In this document: piece after piece, positions 42,865-52,075 of the stretch
Position numbering within the stretch: position 1 is the stretch's first letter
Layout: each line of letters starts with the position of its first letter
NCBI RefSeq assembly: GCF_021044685.1
Contig: NZ_CP088014.1
Span: forward strand, 5,256,001 to 5,320,000
DNA length: 64,000 nt
Origin: Bradyrhizobium daqingense
GTDB lineage: Bacteria; Pseudomonadota; Alphaproteobacteria; Rhizobiales; Xanthobacteraceae
Direction of reading: 5' to 3'
Translations under genes and position numbers: made by a program
The notes under the pieces: generated by a model
What the model was told of the DNA's origin: nothing
The model's database searches: none
The model's input: only the letters and a program-made list of their open reading frames with translations

Positions 42865-44691
42865 CTATTCCACGGTCACCGATTTCGCGAGGTTGCGCGG
42901 CTGGTCGACGTCGGTGCCCATGACGACGGCCGTGTGATAGGCGAGCAATTGCACGGGGACGGCATAGACCATCGGCGTGAAGGCCGCCGACATGTCGGGC
43001 ATGACGATGGTAACGAGGGACTCGACCGTCGCCTCTTCCGCGCCCTTGGCATCGGTCATCAGGATGATGTTGCCGCCGCGCGCGGCGACCTCTTGCATGT
43101 TGGAGACGGTCTTCTCGAACACGCGATCGTGGGGCGCGATGACGACGACCGGCATGGTCTCGTCGATCAGCGCGATCGGACCATGCTTGAGCTCGCCGGC
43201 GGCATAACCTTCGGCGTGGATATAGGAGATCTCCTTCAGCTTCAGCGCACCTTCGAGCGCGAGCGGGAAGCTGGTGCCGCGGCCGAGATAGAGCACGTCG
43301 CTCGACTTGGCGATCCGGTGCGCGAGCTTTTCGATCTGGAGCTCGGTGGTGAGCGCATCCGCCATCAGGCGGGGAACCTCGACGAGGCCGTGGACGAGCT
43401 TGGCCTCGTCTTCATCGGACAGCTCACCGCGCGCCTTGCCGGCCGCGATCGCAAGGTTTGCCAGCACCATGAGCTGGCAGGTGAAAGCCTTGGTCGAGGC
43501 GACGCCGATCTCGGGGCCCGCGAGAGTCTGCAGCACGGTCTCGCTCTCGCGCGCGATCGTCGAGGTCGGCACGTTGACGACGGCGACCGTATGCGCGCCC
43601 TCGGCCTTGGCGTAGCGCAGTGCCGCCAGCGTGTCGGCCGTCTCGCCGGATTGCGAGATGAAGATGGCGAGATCGCCCTTGCGCAAGGGCGCCTCGCGGT
43701 AGCGGAATTCGGAGGCGACATCGACCTCGACCGGCAGGCGCGCAAAGCGCTCGAACCAGTACTTTGCGACGAAGCCGGCATAGCTCGCGGTGCCGCAAGC
43801 CGTGATGTTGACGCGCTGAATGGTGTTGAAGTCGAACGGCAGCTTCACCGGCAGCGCGACGCGCTCGGTCGCCATGTCGACATAGCGCGCCAGGGTGTGG
43901 CCGACCACCTCCGGCTGCTCGTGGATCTCCTTGGCCATGAAGTGGCGGTAGTTGGCCTTGTCGACCAGCGAGGTCGAAGCCGCGTGCCTGATCTTGTCGC
44001 GCTGGACGGCGTTGCCGTCCTTGTCGAAGATCGTTGCACCCTTGCGGGTCAGCACGACCCAGTCGCCGTCCTCGAGGTAACTGATCGTATCCGTGAACGG
44101 TCCAAGCGCGATCGCATCCGAACCGAGATACATCTCGCCGTCGCCATAGCCGATCGCGAGCGGCGGGCCGTTGCGCGCGCCGATCATGAGGTCGTCGTCG
44201 CCGGCGAAGATGAAGCCGAGCGCGAAGGCGCCGCGCAAGCGCGCAAGCGCCAGCTTCACCGCCTCGACCGGCTTGTTGCCGCGCGCGAGCAGATCGTCCA
44301 CGAGGTGCAGCACGATCTCAGTGTCGGTCTGGGTGTGGAATACCGTGCCCTTCTTCTCGAGCTCCTCGCGCAACTCGCGGAAATTCTCGATGATGCCGTT
44401 GTGGACCACGGCGACCCGTTCGGTCGCGTGCGGATGGGCATTGTTGACGGTCGGCTTGCCGTGGGTGGCCCAGCGGGTGTGACCGATGCCGGTGATGCCC
44501 TTCAGAGGCTCGGCTTCCAGGCGCTTCTCCAAATTCTTCAGCTTGCCCTCGGCGCGGCGGCGCTCCAGGTGCTCGCCTTCGAGCGTGGCGACGCCCGCGG
44601 AATCATAGCCGCGATATTCAAGACGTTTGAGCGAATCCACCAATTGCTCTGCAACCGGCTCGCGCCCGAGAATGCCGACAATTCCGCACAT
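42865..44691 (-). CDS. glmS: Glutamine-fructose-6-phosphate aminotransferase GlmS
   Basis: Makes glucosamine-6-phosphate from fructose-6-phosphate and glutamine, the first step to UDP-GlcNAc. The 608 residues start MCGIVGILG with the catalytic Cys after processing of Met, followed by the glutaminase domain (LEYRGYDSAGVA, GHTRWATHGKPT, VVHNGIIENF) and two SIS isomerase domains (ITACGTASYAGFVAKYW, FISQSGETADT), ending in the invariant AKSVTVE. Start 44691 is fixed by Cys2. It shares its pathway with glmU 700 bases upstream on the same strand. No glmS ribozyme was seen in the 200-base 5' region, as expected outside Firmicutes. Confidence 0.97.
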   Translation of the reverse strand: MCGIVGILGREPVAEQLVDSLKRLEYRGYDSAGVATLEGEHLERRRAEGKLKNLEKRLEAEPLKGITGIGHTRWATHGKPTVNNAHPHATERVAVVHNGIIENFRELREELEKKGTVFHTQTDTEIVLHLVDDLLARGNKPVEAVKLALARLRGAFALGFIFAGDDDLMIGARNGPPLAIGYGDGEMYLGSDAIALGPFTDTISYLEDGDWVVLTRKGATIFDKDGNAVQRDKIRHAASTSLVDKANYRHFMAKEIHEQPEVVGHTLARYVDMATERVALPVKLPFDFNTIQRVNITACGTASYAGFVAKYWFERFARLPVEVDVASEFRYREAPLRKGDLAIFISQSGETADTLAALRYAKAEGAHTVAVVNVPTSTIARESETVLQTLAGPEIGVASTKAFTCQLMVLANLAIAAGKARGELSDEDEAKLVHGLVEVPRLMADALTTELQIEKLAHRIAKSSDVLYLGRGTSFPLALEGALKLKEISYIHAEGYAAGELKHGPIALIDETMPVVVIAPHDRVFEKTVSNMQEVAARGGNIILMTDAKGAEEATVESLVTIVMPDMSAAFTPMVYAVPVQLLAYHTAVVMGTDVDQPRNLAKSVTVE

Positions 44692-44910
44692 GCGGATCAA
44701 TATCCCCCAAATCGTCGAAAAATCGCCTAAACGACACGCTCGGTTTTTAGCGAAATTCCGAGGGAACCAGATACTCAATAATTATTGCTGATTGAGACAG
44801 CAAGGGCCCCGCGACTTGTGCCTCGCCTGCGTTAGATTGGCCGGCCTTGAACCGCGTTAACTCATTGTCAATGAATTTGACCAACGCTTCCACCCGGGAG
44901 TGGAAGGATC

Positions 44911-45141
44911 ATGAAGGACTCGTCCGGCCGCAAACGGCTGTCATCGATCTACCTGCACGCCAGCGAGACCACAGGTACGCATCTTTCGCACTGGCCGCCG
45001 CCCCTGCGTGCCAAGGAGCGGGGCAAGGAATCCAAGCCTGTCCTCGTCAGTCAGACTGCCAGCGAACCGGCAAAGCGCGCCGGGCCGCGCGGATGGCGTC
45101 TGCAGCGGGCGATGTTTTCGAAAGTCGACGAGGACGACTAG
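44911..45141 (+). CDS. Hypothetical small basic protein
   Basis: A 76-residue ORF with a good RBS (GGAAGGATC directly before ATG 44911). The product is Lys/Arg/Ser-rich (MKDSSGRKRLSSIYLHASET ... GWRLQRAMFSKVDEDD) and without membrane segments. It lies between divergent glmS and a converging small membrane-protein gene. I do not recognise it. The RBS and position support it, but the composition is not decisive. Confidence 0.45.
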   Translation: MKDSSGRKRLSSIYLHASETTGTHLSHWPPPLRAKERGKESKPVLVSQTASEPAKRAGPRGWRLQRAMFSKVDEDD

Positions 45142-45149
45142 CGGAAGCG

Positions 45150-45332
45150 TTACCATCCCAGCACAGCGGCCCAAACGAGGATGGCGACGAGGGCCCAGAA
45201 GCCGATTCCTGCGAACAGCGCTGCGATTTCATGCGGGCGACGCACGCCAAACAGCTTCAGTACGCCCCGTCCCACCGTCATGATGAGTGGTTCGACGAGA
45301 TAATCGATTACACTGCCGATCGGATCGACCAT
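45150..45332 (-). CDS. Small membrane protein
   Basis: Product of 60 residues (from ATG 45332, MVDPIGSVIDYLVEPLIM) with one or two hydrophobic stretches; the last, AALFAGIGFWALVAILVWAA, spans a membrane. No strong RBS was seen, and a GTG at 45383 would extend it into the glmU end. Likely downstream in the glmU transcript (glmU ends 48 bases upstream). Function unknown. Confidence 0.5.
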   Translation of the reverse strand: MVDPIGSVIDYLVEPLIMTVGRGVLKLFGVRRPHEIAALFAGIGFWALVAILVWAAVLGW

Positions 45333-45379
45333 GAGCGCGTACTGCGAATCACACCTTGGAAGGGACCGGCACTCGCCGC

Positions 45380-46735
45380 TCACTTCTCCGGCTTCTTGCC
45401 TCCCGTCTTCAGCTCGCGATAGCGCACCGCGCCGCCTTCCCGGATGGTCTGCTGGTTGCGCTCGAGCGCCATGGCGTCGTCGGGCACGTCCTTCGTGATC
45501 ACCGAGCCCGAGCCGATATAGGCGCCGTTGCCGATCTTCACCGGCGCGACCAGCGAGGAATTGGTGCCGACGAAGGCGCCCTGCCCGATGATCGTCTTGT
45601 GCTTCTTGAAGCCGTCGTAGTTGCAGGTGATGGTTCCGGCGCCGATGTTGGAATTGGCGCCGACGGTGGCGTCACCGATATAGGAGAGATGGTTGACCTT
45701 GACGCCAGCCTCCAGCGTTGCCGCCTTGGTTTCCACGAAATTGCCGATGCGCGCGCCATCGCCGAGCGACGTGCCCGGACGCAGTCGCGCATAAGGGCCG
45801 ATCGAGACCTTCTTGCCGAGCGTGGTCTCGACGATGTGCGAGAAGGAGTGGATGACCGTGCCGTCGGCGATCGACACGCCGGGGCCGATCACCACGAACG
45901 GCTCGATGGTGACGTCCTTGCCGAACACGGTGTCGGCGGACAGATACACCGTCTCCGGCGCGATCAGCGTGACGCCGGCCTCCATCGCCGCTTTGCGCAA
46001 GCGCGCCTGCATCACGCCTTCTGCTTCCGCGAGCTGCGCCTTGGTGTTGATGCCGCGCACCTCGTCTTCGCTGGTTTCGATCACCACGGCCTCCCATCCC
46101 TTGTCGCGGACGATACCGACTGCGTCCGTCAGATAATATTCGCCCTTGGAATTGGCATTGCCGATTTGTCCAAGGATCTCGAGCGCGCGGCGGCCATCGA
46201 TCGCCATCACGCCGGCATTGCACAGATCGATCTTGCGCTCGGCTTCACTGGCATCGGCCTGCTCGCGGATCGCGACCAGGCGGTCGCCCTCGACGATGAA
46301 GCGGCCATAGCCGGTGGGATCGGCGGCGCGAAAACCGAGCGCCGCGATGGCGGCGCCGCTGGCCAGTGGTGCACGCAGCCGCGCGAAGGTTTCGGCCGAA
46401 ATCAGCGGCGTGTCACCGAACGCGATCAGGAGATCGTCCACGCCCCGCGCGATTGCCTCGCGCGCTGCCAGCACCGCATGGGCGGTGCCGAGCCGCTCTT
46501 TCTGCACGAAGGTGAGCGCGTCGGGACGGATGCGCCGCGCCTCGTCCGCCACGGCCTGATGGTCGGGGCCGATCACGACCGCGAGCGCGGTGCCGGTTCC
46601 CGTCGGTGCGGCGGCGAGCACATGGGCGAGCAGGCTTTGATGCGCGACGGGATGCAGCACTTTCGGCAGGCTCGATCGCATGCGCGTGCCTTCGCCGGCG
46701 GCGAGCACGATCGTGAGGCTTGAGCGGGCGGTCAT
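45380..46735 (-). CDS. glmU: Bifunctional UDP-GlcNAc pyrophosphorylase/GlcN-1-P acetyltransferase GlmU
   Basis: Last two steps to UDP-GlcNAc, the precursor for peptidoglycan, lipid A and Nod factors. The 451 residues have an N-terminal uridyltransferase (IVLAAGEGTRMRSSLPKVLH, FGDTPLISAETF, ADASEAERKIDLCNAGVMA) and a C-terminal left-handed beta-helix of hexapeptide repeats (IEPFVVIGPGVSIADGTVI, NFVETKAATLEAGVKVNHLS, IGAGTITCNYDGFKKHKTII) with the acetyltransferase active site His in VNHLSYIGD. Length is normal. Confidence 0.97.
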   Translation of the reverse strand: MTARSSLTIVLAAGEGTRMRSSLPKVLHPVAHQSLLAHVLAAAPTGTGTALAVVIGPDHQAVADEARRIRPDALTFVQKERLGTAHAVLAAREAIARGVDDLLIAFGDTPLISAETFARLRAPLASGAAIAALGFRAADPTGYGRFIVEGDRLVAIREQADASEAERKIDLCNAGVMAIDGRRALEILGQIGNANSKGEYYLTDAVGIVRDKGWEAVVIETSEDEVRGINTKAQLAEAEGVMQARLRKAAMEAGVTLIAPETVYLSADTVFGKDVTIEPFVVIGPGVSIADGTVIHSFSHIVETTLGKKVSIGPYARLRPGTSLGDGARIGNFVETKAATLEAGVKVNHLSYIGDATVGANSNIGAGTITCNYDGFKKHKTIIGQGAFVGTNSSLVAPVKIGNGAYIGSGSVITKDVPDDAMALERNQQTIREGGAVRYRELKTGGKKPEK

Positions 46736-46893
46736 CGCAATCCTGACAGTAAAACCGAATCGATGGTGCGGCGGACGGCAGGCCGCCCTGATGCTAACGT
46801 CTTAGCTACCCCCGCAAACGCCCGGAATTCAAGTGCGTCGGGGTTTTCCTGTTAATGTTCCCTGATTGATTCGGGGCTGGGCACTTTACGTTC

Positions 46894-48288
46894 ATGGCAA
46901 AGGATTCCGACACACTGGCGGATGCCTTCGACACCAAGGAGACCGGCGGGCTGTTCTCCGGACTTTTGGCCGAGGAAAGCGCGTTCGATCGGCGCATGGC
47001 GTGGCGGCTGGGCTCATGGGGCGTGGCAGCCGTGGCAGCCGTCGTCGCCGCCGTGATGGCCAATCAGGCTCATCTCGGCTGGCGGCGCGACCAGGTTGCC
47101 TCCGCCGATCTCGCGCGCCAGGCCGACCGGCTCCAGGTGCTGACCAAGGAGAGCCAGAACGAAGCGCGCCGCCTCGCCGCTGCCATCGAGACGCTGAACA
47201 GCGACCGCGATCGGCTCTATTCGCGCGTCACGGTGCTGGAGCAGGGCCTCGATTCCGTCACCGGTGCCATCGCCAAGCAGGCGGCCGCCCCGCCGCAGGC
47301 CGCTACGGCTGCGAAGCCGCAGGACGCAGCGCTTCTCCCGGCTCCCAGCGTCGCGCCGGTGGCTTCGACGCCAATTCCGGCGAGCGAGAAGCCGCGCATC
47401 GAGGCCAACGCCCCGAAGGATGTTCAAAAGGATGCTCCGAAGGAAGCCTTGAAGGAGCCGTCGAGCCCGCCGTCGCAGACTGCGGCCGCGGCCTCGCTCG
47501 TGCAGCAGCAGTCGGCGATGAATTCGGCGCTGCCGACCATTCCGCTGGTGCCGTCCAAGTCGATCATGGCGCCGCCGGATCCGGCCGCGTCGAAACTGGT
47601 TCAGCCCGAGCCTGCTGAGAAGATCGCGGAGAGGCCAGCGGACAAGGCCGCGGAGAAGAAGTCCGAGCCCGTTGCTGCCCCGACCGAGGTTGCTGCGGCC
47701 GCAACCAAGCCGCCTGAAGCAGCCGAAACCGAATCTCCGGCGATCGCGGTCCAGCAGACGCGCTTTGCGCTCGACCTCGGCGGCGCCAACTCGATCGACG
47801 GCCTGCGGGCGCTGTGGCGCGGCGTGACCAAATCCAATCCGGAAGTTGGCGCATTGCGTCCGATCATCATGATCAAGGAAGGCGCCACCGGCCTCGGCAT
47901 GCAGCTCCGCCTCGGGGCCGGCCCCCTGATCAACGCTGCCGCCGCGGCAAAACTCTGCGCGGGCCTCACCGTGAACGAGCGCCATTGCGAGACCACCGTG
48001 TTCGACGGCCAGCGCCTGTCGATGCGCGGCGGACCTGAGAAGCCGGAGAAAAGTCAGGACCGGGTTCAGGATAAGAACGCCGAGAAGAATCAGGACGCGA
48101 TACCGCAAGCCGAAACCGCGCCAGCGCCCAGCGCCAAGCCGGACAAGCGCCGCCGCAGCTACTCCTCGAAGCGCTCCTCGAAGCGTGAGGAGCCCGCGCC
48201 GGCCCCTGTCGCACCACCGCCCGCGCCAGCGAAGCCGGAAGCGTCAGCATCGACTGGATCCGCGCTGTCCTCTTTCTTCAGGCGATGA
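46894..48288 (+). CDS. Hypothetical single-pass membrane protein with coiled coil and C-terminal domain
   Basis: Protein of 464 residues. A cytoplasmic N-terminus of about 45 residues leads to a membrane helix (WGVAAVAAVVAAVMANQAHL). A coiled coil follows (ADRLQVLTKESQNEARRLAA), then about 180 residues of Ala/Pro/Lys-rich linker, a small folded domain of about 90 residues (TRFALDLGGANSIDGLRALW ... CAGLTVNERHCETTVFDGQR) that resembles SPOR-like envelope domains, and a charged Ser/Lys/Arg tail. The architecture suggests an envelope protein reaching through the periplasm. Not otherwise recognised. Monocistronic. Confidence 0.75.
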   Translation: MAKDSDTLADAFDTKETGGLFSGLLAEESAFDRRMAWRLGSWGVAAVAAVVAAVMANQAHLGWRRDQVASADLARQADRLQVLTKESQNEARRLAAAIETLNSDRDRLYSRVTVLEQGLDSVTGAIAKQAAAPPQAATAAKPQDAALLPAPSVAPVASTPIPASEKPRIEANAPKDVQKDAPKEALKEPSSPPSQTAAAASLVQQQSAMNSALPTIPLVPSKSIMAPPDPAASKLVQPEPAEKIAERPADKAAEKKSEPVAAPTEVAAAATKPPEAAETESPAIAVQQTRFALDLGGANSIDGLRALWRGVTKSNPEVGALRPIIMIKEGATGLGMQLRLGAGPLINAAAAAKLCAGLTVNERHCETTVFDGQRLSMRGGPEKPEKSQDRVQDKNAEKNQDAIPQAETAPAPSAKPDKRRRSYSSKRSSKREEPAPAPVAPPPAPAKPEASASTGSALSSFFRR

Positions 48289-48423
48289 TGCCGCGCCCGC
48301 GGCAGGCGAGAGCCGCGAGCATGCGACCATCGGACGCTTGGACCTGAGCCGCCTTTTCACCGCAAGTTCGTCCTCTTCCCGACTTTTCCCGATCGTCGCC
48401 CTCCCCCAAGACATGCGTGCCCG

Positions 48424-48864
48424 ATGAACGAACTGGATGATGTGCTGAGACTTCTCGTTGCCGCGGCGACAGGGCTGGTGATCGGCATCGATCGCGACAT
48501 GAACGACAAGCCGGTGGGCATGCGCACCCTCGCGCTGGTGGCCTTGGGCTCTGCCCTGATCTCGATTTCCGTGATCGAGTTTCAGAATCTGCGCGACCAC
48601 CCGGATGCGATCTCGAGGGTGATCCAGGGCGTTGTTACCGGCGTGCTGAGCGGCGTCGGCTTCATTGGTGCGGGCGTCATCCTGCACGACGTCAAGGCCA
48701 AGACGGTTCATGGCCTCACCACGGCGGCGACCGTCTGGATCGCTGCCGGTCTTGGCATAGCCTGCGCGTTGGGTGCCTGGCTGCTGGTCGGCGCCGCCAT
48801 CGCAGTCACATTATTCGTGCTGTTCGCGCTCAGCTGGCTCGAACGCCGCCTCGGATTGAAATAG
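48424..48864 (+). CDS. MgtC/SapB family membrane protein
   Basis: Integral membrane protein of 146 residues with the MgtC/SapB domain: LRLLVAAATGLVIGIDRDMN, PVGMRTLALVALGSAL and GVGFIGAGVILHDVKAKTVH, with HGLTTAATVWIAAGLGIACA following. Pathogen MgtC supports growth in low magnesium and inside macrophages and inhibits F-ATPase. This short form lacks the cytoplasmic C-terminal ACT-like domain. Start ATG 48424. Confidence 0.9.
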   Translation: MNELDDVLRLLVAAATGLVIGIDRDMNDKPVGMRTLALVALGSALISISVIEFQNLRDHPDAISRVIQGVVTGVLSGVGFIGAGVILHDVKAKTVHGLTTAATVWIAAGLGIACALGAWLLVGAAIAVTLFVLFALSWLERRLGLK

Positions 48865-49039
48865 CTTCGACGGAAAATCGACCTCGACGAACATCTGGAC
48901 GCGCAATCACTATTCGATGCGCGCCTTCTCCTTCAGATCGCCCGGCGCGTGTTCCCGGAGGATGCATGGCCGGCCGTATGGAACAGAAACATCCCGCTGC
49001 CCTGTTGCCTGACCGCGCCATCCCGACCATATTGCCGGC

Positions 49040-49420
49040 ATGACCAAGAAGCCTTTCCGTCTCACGCCCTACCAGGTGCAGTTCCTGATCGTCGTCGGCT
49101 TTGCCACCGTCGGCTATGCGTTCTATCTGCGCTACCTCGCGATCGAATTGTCCCAAGTTGCGCTCGCCTGCGACGCCGGGCTTCAGACCCTGACTTGCAA
49201 GGCGCGCGCGGTCTCGACCGCGCTGTTCAAGAATTCGGTGTTCGGAATTGTGGCGCTGGTGGTGGCGACATTGAACCTGATGCGGCCGTCGATCGTGCTG
49301 CTCACCGTCGGCGTCATCGCCGCGGGCCTCGGCATCGTGCTCTACAATGTCGTGCTGTCGGGCCTTGCGATCGGCCTGTTCATTCTTGGATTTGCTCGGC
49401 CCGCGCCCGCCACAGCGTGA
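49040..49420 (+). CDS. Hypothetical membrane protein
   Basis: Unrecognised protein of 126 residues with three likely membrane helices (FLIVVGFATVGYAFYLRYLA, FGIVALVVATLNLMRPSIVL, AGLGIVLYNVVLSGLAIGLF) and two Cys in the first loop (LACDAGLQTLTCKARA), reminiscent of the Cys pair of VKOR- or DsbB-like proteins but too short to claim. It converges with the ndvC-like gene; their ends overlap by 41 bases. The 175 bases before it hold no gene. Confidence 0.75.
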   Translation: MTKKPFRLTPYQVQFLIVVGFATVGYAFYLRYLAIELSQVALACDAGLQTLTCKARAVSTALFKNSVFGIVALVVATLNLMRPSIVLLTVGVIAAGLGIVLYNVVLSGLAIGLFILGFARPAPATA

Positions 49421-50957
49421 GCGCGAACAACAGATAGATCGCGCAGGTCCAGAGCGACTGCCAGTTGTCGCGGCCTTCGTTGAAGAGCACGAAGACGGCC
49501 GACAGCGCCAGCAGCCCTGCGAACACCGCCTCCGCAATCGGACGCTGGCCGATCTGCGGCCGGTTCAGCATCAAAAGCGCGAACGGCACCACCGCCATCG
49601 TCAGCGAAGCGTAGGGGAAATCCTTGTAGCGCGGGTCGAACACGAAGCCGAGCGCTGTGGCGGCCGCGATCACCGCCGTCACCGCCAGCGTCAGGCCGAG
49701 AACCGCCGTGAGCTTCGACCATTTGCGGCCCTCGCGCGGGCCGAGCAGGTCGAGGAAGGTCGGAAGACTGCGGCCGATCACCATCGCCTGCGCGCAGAAG
49801 ATCGGCGACAGGATGCCGGCGAGCAGCAGCGCGCCCCAGAGCAGCCAGCCGCCGATGCCGTAGCTCTCGTAATACATCTTGTCGGCGCCGACCCCGAGCA
49901 GGATGCCTGCCGTCGTCGCCGAGATGCCGACGCCGAGCCAGGCCGAGAAACGCGGCGTCCAGGGCCGCCGGCGCAGCGTGATCAGCGCAACCGCGAACAC
50001 CAGCACGCTGAGCCCCATGCCGGCGCCCATGTACCCTTTCCAGTACGGGAAATTGCTGATCGGCTCGCCCGGCGGATATTTCAGATTACGCCGCACCGAA
50101 TCGTAAAGGCCCCAATAGCCGCCGACGGTGCCCTCGAGCTTGCGCTTCCAAGGCTGGTCGTAGGATTCGATCAGATTGACGCGGAACTTCTGCGCCTTCG
50201 CAAGGGCCAGGATCTCGGACACCACCCGCGCCTGGTTGGTGCGCGACGGCAGCGCGCCCTCGCGCATGCGTCCAGCGCTCGGCCAGCCGGTCTCGCCGAT
50301 CAGGATCTCCTTGCCCGGAAACGCCACCGCCATGCGCTCGCGGATGGTCTCGACATGCGCGCTGGCGAATTTCGCCCTCACCGGCATATCTTCCCAATAG
50401 GGCAGGATGTGAATCGTGACGAAATCGACGGCGTCGTAGACCTCGCGGTTCTTCAGCCAGAACTCCCAGACGTCGGCGTAAGTGACGGGAACGCTGACCC
50501 GCGCCTTGACCGAACGGATGATGGACACGAGGTCTGCGGTCGTCATCTCACCGCGCAGCAACACCTCGTTGCCGACGATGATGCTGGTGATGACGTCAGG
50601 GTATTGCTTTGAAAGCCAGACCGCGAGCGCGGCCTGCTCGCGATTCTTGGTGCTGTTGCTGGAGAGCCAGATGCCCTGGAGCACCTTCAACCCCCCGACC
50701 TTCGCGGCGATCGCCGGCACCTGGTCGAGCCCGTTCTCCATCGAATAGGTGCGGACGCAGTCGGTGATCTCCTTGAGCTGGCGGAGATCCTGCTCGATCT
50801 GCTCGGCCTCGATATGGGTCCACGGCTCCAGCGGCGTCTGCTCGCCGCGGAACGGTGCGTAGGAGACGCACTGGACCTTGTCGGCGGGATCGATCGGGGC
50901 GCGCGCGAGCGTGATCGGCGTCGCCAACCACCACCACACGGCAGCAATCGCACCCAA
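49380..50957 (-). CDS. ndvC: GH17-like membrane glucan synthesis protein (NdvC-like)
   Basis: Membrane protein of about 525 residues with a periplasmic GH17-type glycosyl hydrolase/transglycosylase module and a C-terminal block of about eight helices. The GH17 acid/base and nucleophile candidates are E131 in IIVGNEVLLRGE and E222 in ILIGETGWPSAG. In Bradyrhizobium the ndvC product (about 62 kDa) is needed for beta-(1,6) linkages of cyclic glucan, and size, domain and neighbour fit. The start is uncertain. TTG 50957 has no RBS, and the frame stays open to 51027 with the N-terminal helix starting before it. GGAGG stands 8 bases before an in-frame ATT at 50996, a possible rare start. Confidence 0.75.
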   Translation of the reverse strand: MGAIAAVWWWLATPITLARAPIDPADKVQCVSYAPFRGEQTPLEPWTHIEAEQIEQDLRQLKEITDCVRTYSMENGLDQVPAIAAKVGGLKVLQGIWLSSNSTKNREQAALAVWLSKQYPDVITSIIVGNEVLLRGEMTTADLVSIIRSVKARVSVPVTYADVWEFWLKNREVYDAVDFVTIHILPYWEDMPVRAKFASAHVETIRERMAVAFPGKEILIGETGWPSAGRMREGALPSRTNQARVVSEILALAKAQKFRVNLIESYDQPWKRKLEGTVGGYWGLYDSVRRNLKYPPGEPISNFPYWKGYMGAGMGLSVLVFAVALITLRRRPWTPRFSAWLGVGISATTAGILLGVGADKMYYESYGIGGWLLWGALLLAGILSPIFCAQAMVIGRSLPTFLDLLGPREGRKWSKLTAVLGLTLAVTAVIAAATALGFVFDPRYKDFPYASLTMAVVPFALLMLNRPQIGQRPIAEAVFAGLLALSAVFVLFNEGRDNWQSLWTCAIYLLFALTLWRARAEQIQE

Positions 50958-51160
50958 TGAAACGAGCAGAAGCGCCAGTGGCGTACGAAGAGAAATCGGT
51001 TCCGTCCTCCGCGAAGGGTCCGTCGATTACCTGCTTGCACGCCGTCTGCCAAGGGGGTGTCCGGGTGCCGATTTAAGCCTCCCCCAAGGGAATCCGGCTG
51101 CGGCCGTTCGACCGGGACCTAGCATCGTGACTTTGCTGGACAAAATTCGAAATACAGGTC

Positions 51161-51859
51161 ATGGACTCGGGAAGACTTTTCCGCCGCATTGGAGACCCAT
51201 TTGGACGCCATCACCGACGTGTCCGCGGGATCCTGACGCGGGCGGCCAGCGGATACATTGGGGAATTCATGCGGCAACGGGTGTTCGAGTCACGAAATGC
51301 GGTCCTGCGGCAGTTCGCCGCCACCTTGGCCGTCTCCTCCCTCCTCGTTCTCGCCGGTCTCGGTGGCGCCTCCGCCCAGAGCGGCACTCCCACCCCCGAT
51401 CAGGGCAAGGCCGCCGCCCAGCCCGCCGACGCCGCCAAGGACGCCGCACAGAACCAGCGCCGCACTGACGAATTCGCCGAGGCCGCTCAGGTCATCAATG
51501 GCCCCGCCGGCAATCCCGAATGCGTCTGGCTCGGCCGGCGCGTGGTGCGGCTGATGTGGCGGGATGACCTCGATACCGCGTTCCGTCATCTCGACCTCTA
51601 CGACCGTTTCGGCTGCCCGGGCGGCCACATCCAGGCTGCGTTCCGCTGCCTGACCCGCTTCGGCGGACAGATCGACCCCAAGGTCGCCGAGACCTTGGAC
51701 AGCCGCGTGCACGCCTGCTGGATCAATCCGGCCGCCCAGCCCCAGCAGGCGGCGGCGAGCGCCTCGCCCCCGGCCGCGCCCGCGGCCAACAATGCGCAGC
51801 CGCAGCCGGCCGCTAGCCCCTCGCCTGCGGCAAGCCCGACGCCGGCGCCCCAGAAATAG
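51161..51859 (+). CDS. Secreted beta-(1,3),(1,6)-glucan biosynthesis-associated protein
   Basis: Exported protein of 232 residues from ATG 51161, or 196 from ATG 51269, which sits directly before the signal peptide (AATLAVSSLLVLAGLGGASA). The mature part has a conserved-looking core (NPECVWLGRRVVRLMWRDDL, HLDLYDRFGCPGGHIQAAFR, LDSRVHACWIN) with four Cys, between Ala/Pro-rich stretches. It lies between the ndvC-like and ndvB-like genes, and a small protein (ndvD) is known in that position in Bradyrhizobium; I infer the match from position and size only. Role in glucan production is therefore likely, mechanism unknown. Confidence 0.7.
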   Translation: MDSGRLFRRIGDPFGRHHRRVRGILTRAASGYIGEFMRQRVFESRNAVLRQFAATLAVSSLLVLAGLGGASAQSGTPTPDQGKAAAQPADAAKDAAQNQRRTDEFAEAAQVINGPAGNPECVWLGRRVVRLMWRDDLDTAFRHLDLYDRFGCPGGHIQAAFRCLTRFGGQIDPKVAETLDSRVHACWINPAAQPQQAAASASPPAAPAANNAQPQPAASPSPAASPTPAPQK

Positions 51860-52075
51860 CGCGATCGTTTCAGCTGTCGTTCAGGAACGATCGGCCATAG
51901 ACACGGTTGGCACTGCCGCGCGTCGTTCGACAAAGGCCATGCCCTCAGAAGGACATGAGGCCATGACAGTTGAGAAACCGCGCGGCAGAGGTATGCTCCC
52001 TTTGCCGCGGACTTGGTCGGATCTCGGGGTCGGATCCGCTGCCCTGCCACCTCAGCCCCTATTGGTTTAGCCGCG

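Noticed and set aside
44692..44910. glmS ribozyme in the 5' region
   Set aside because: The 200 bases do not show the ribozyme core, and the element is known mainly from Firmicutes. Only a CTCAAT/ATTGAG inverted repeat was seen.
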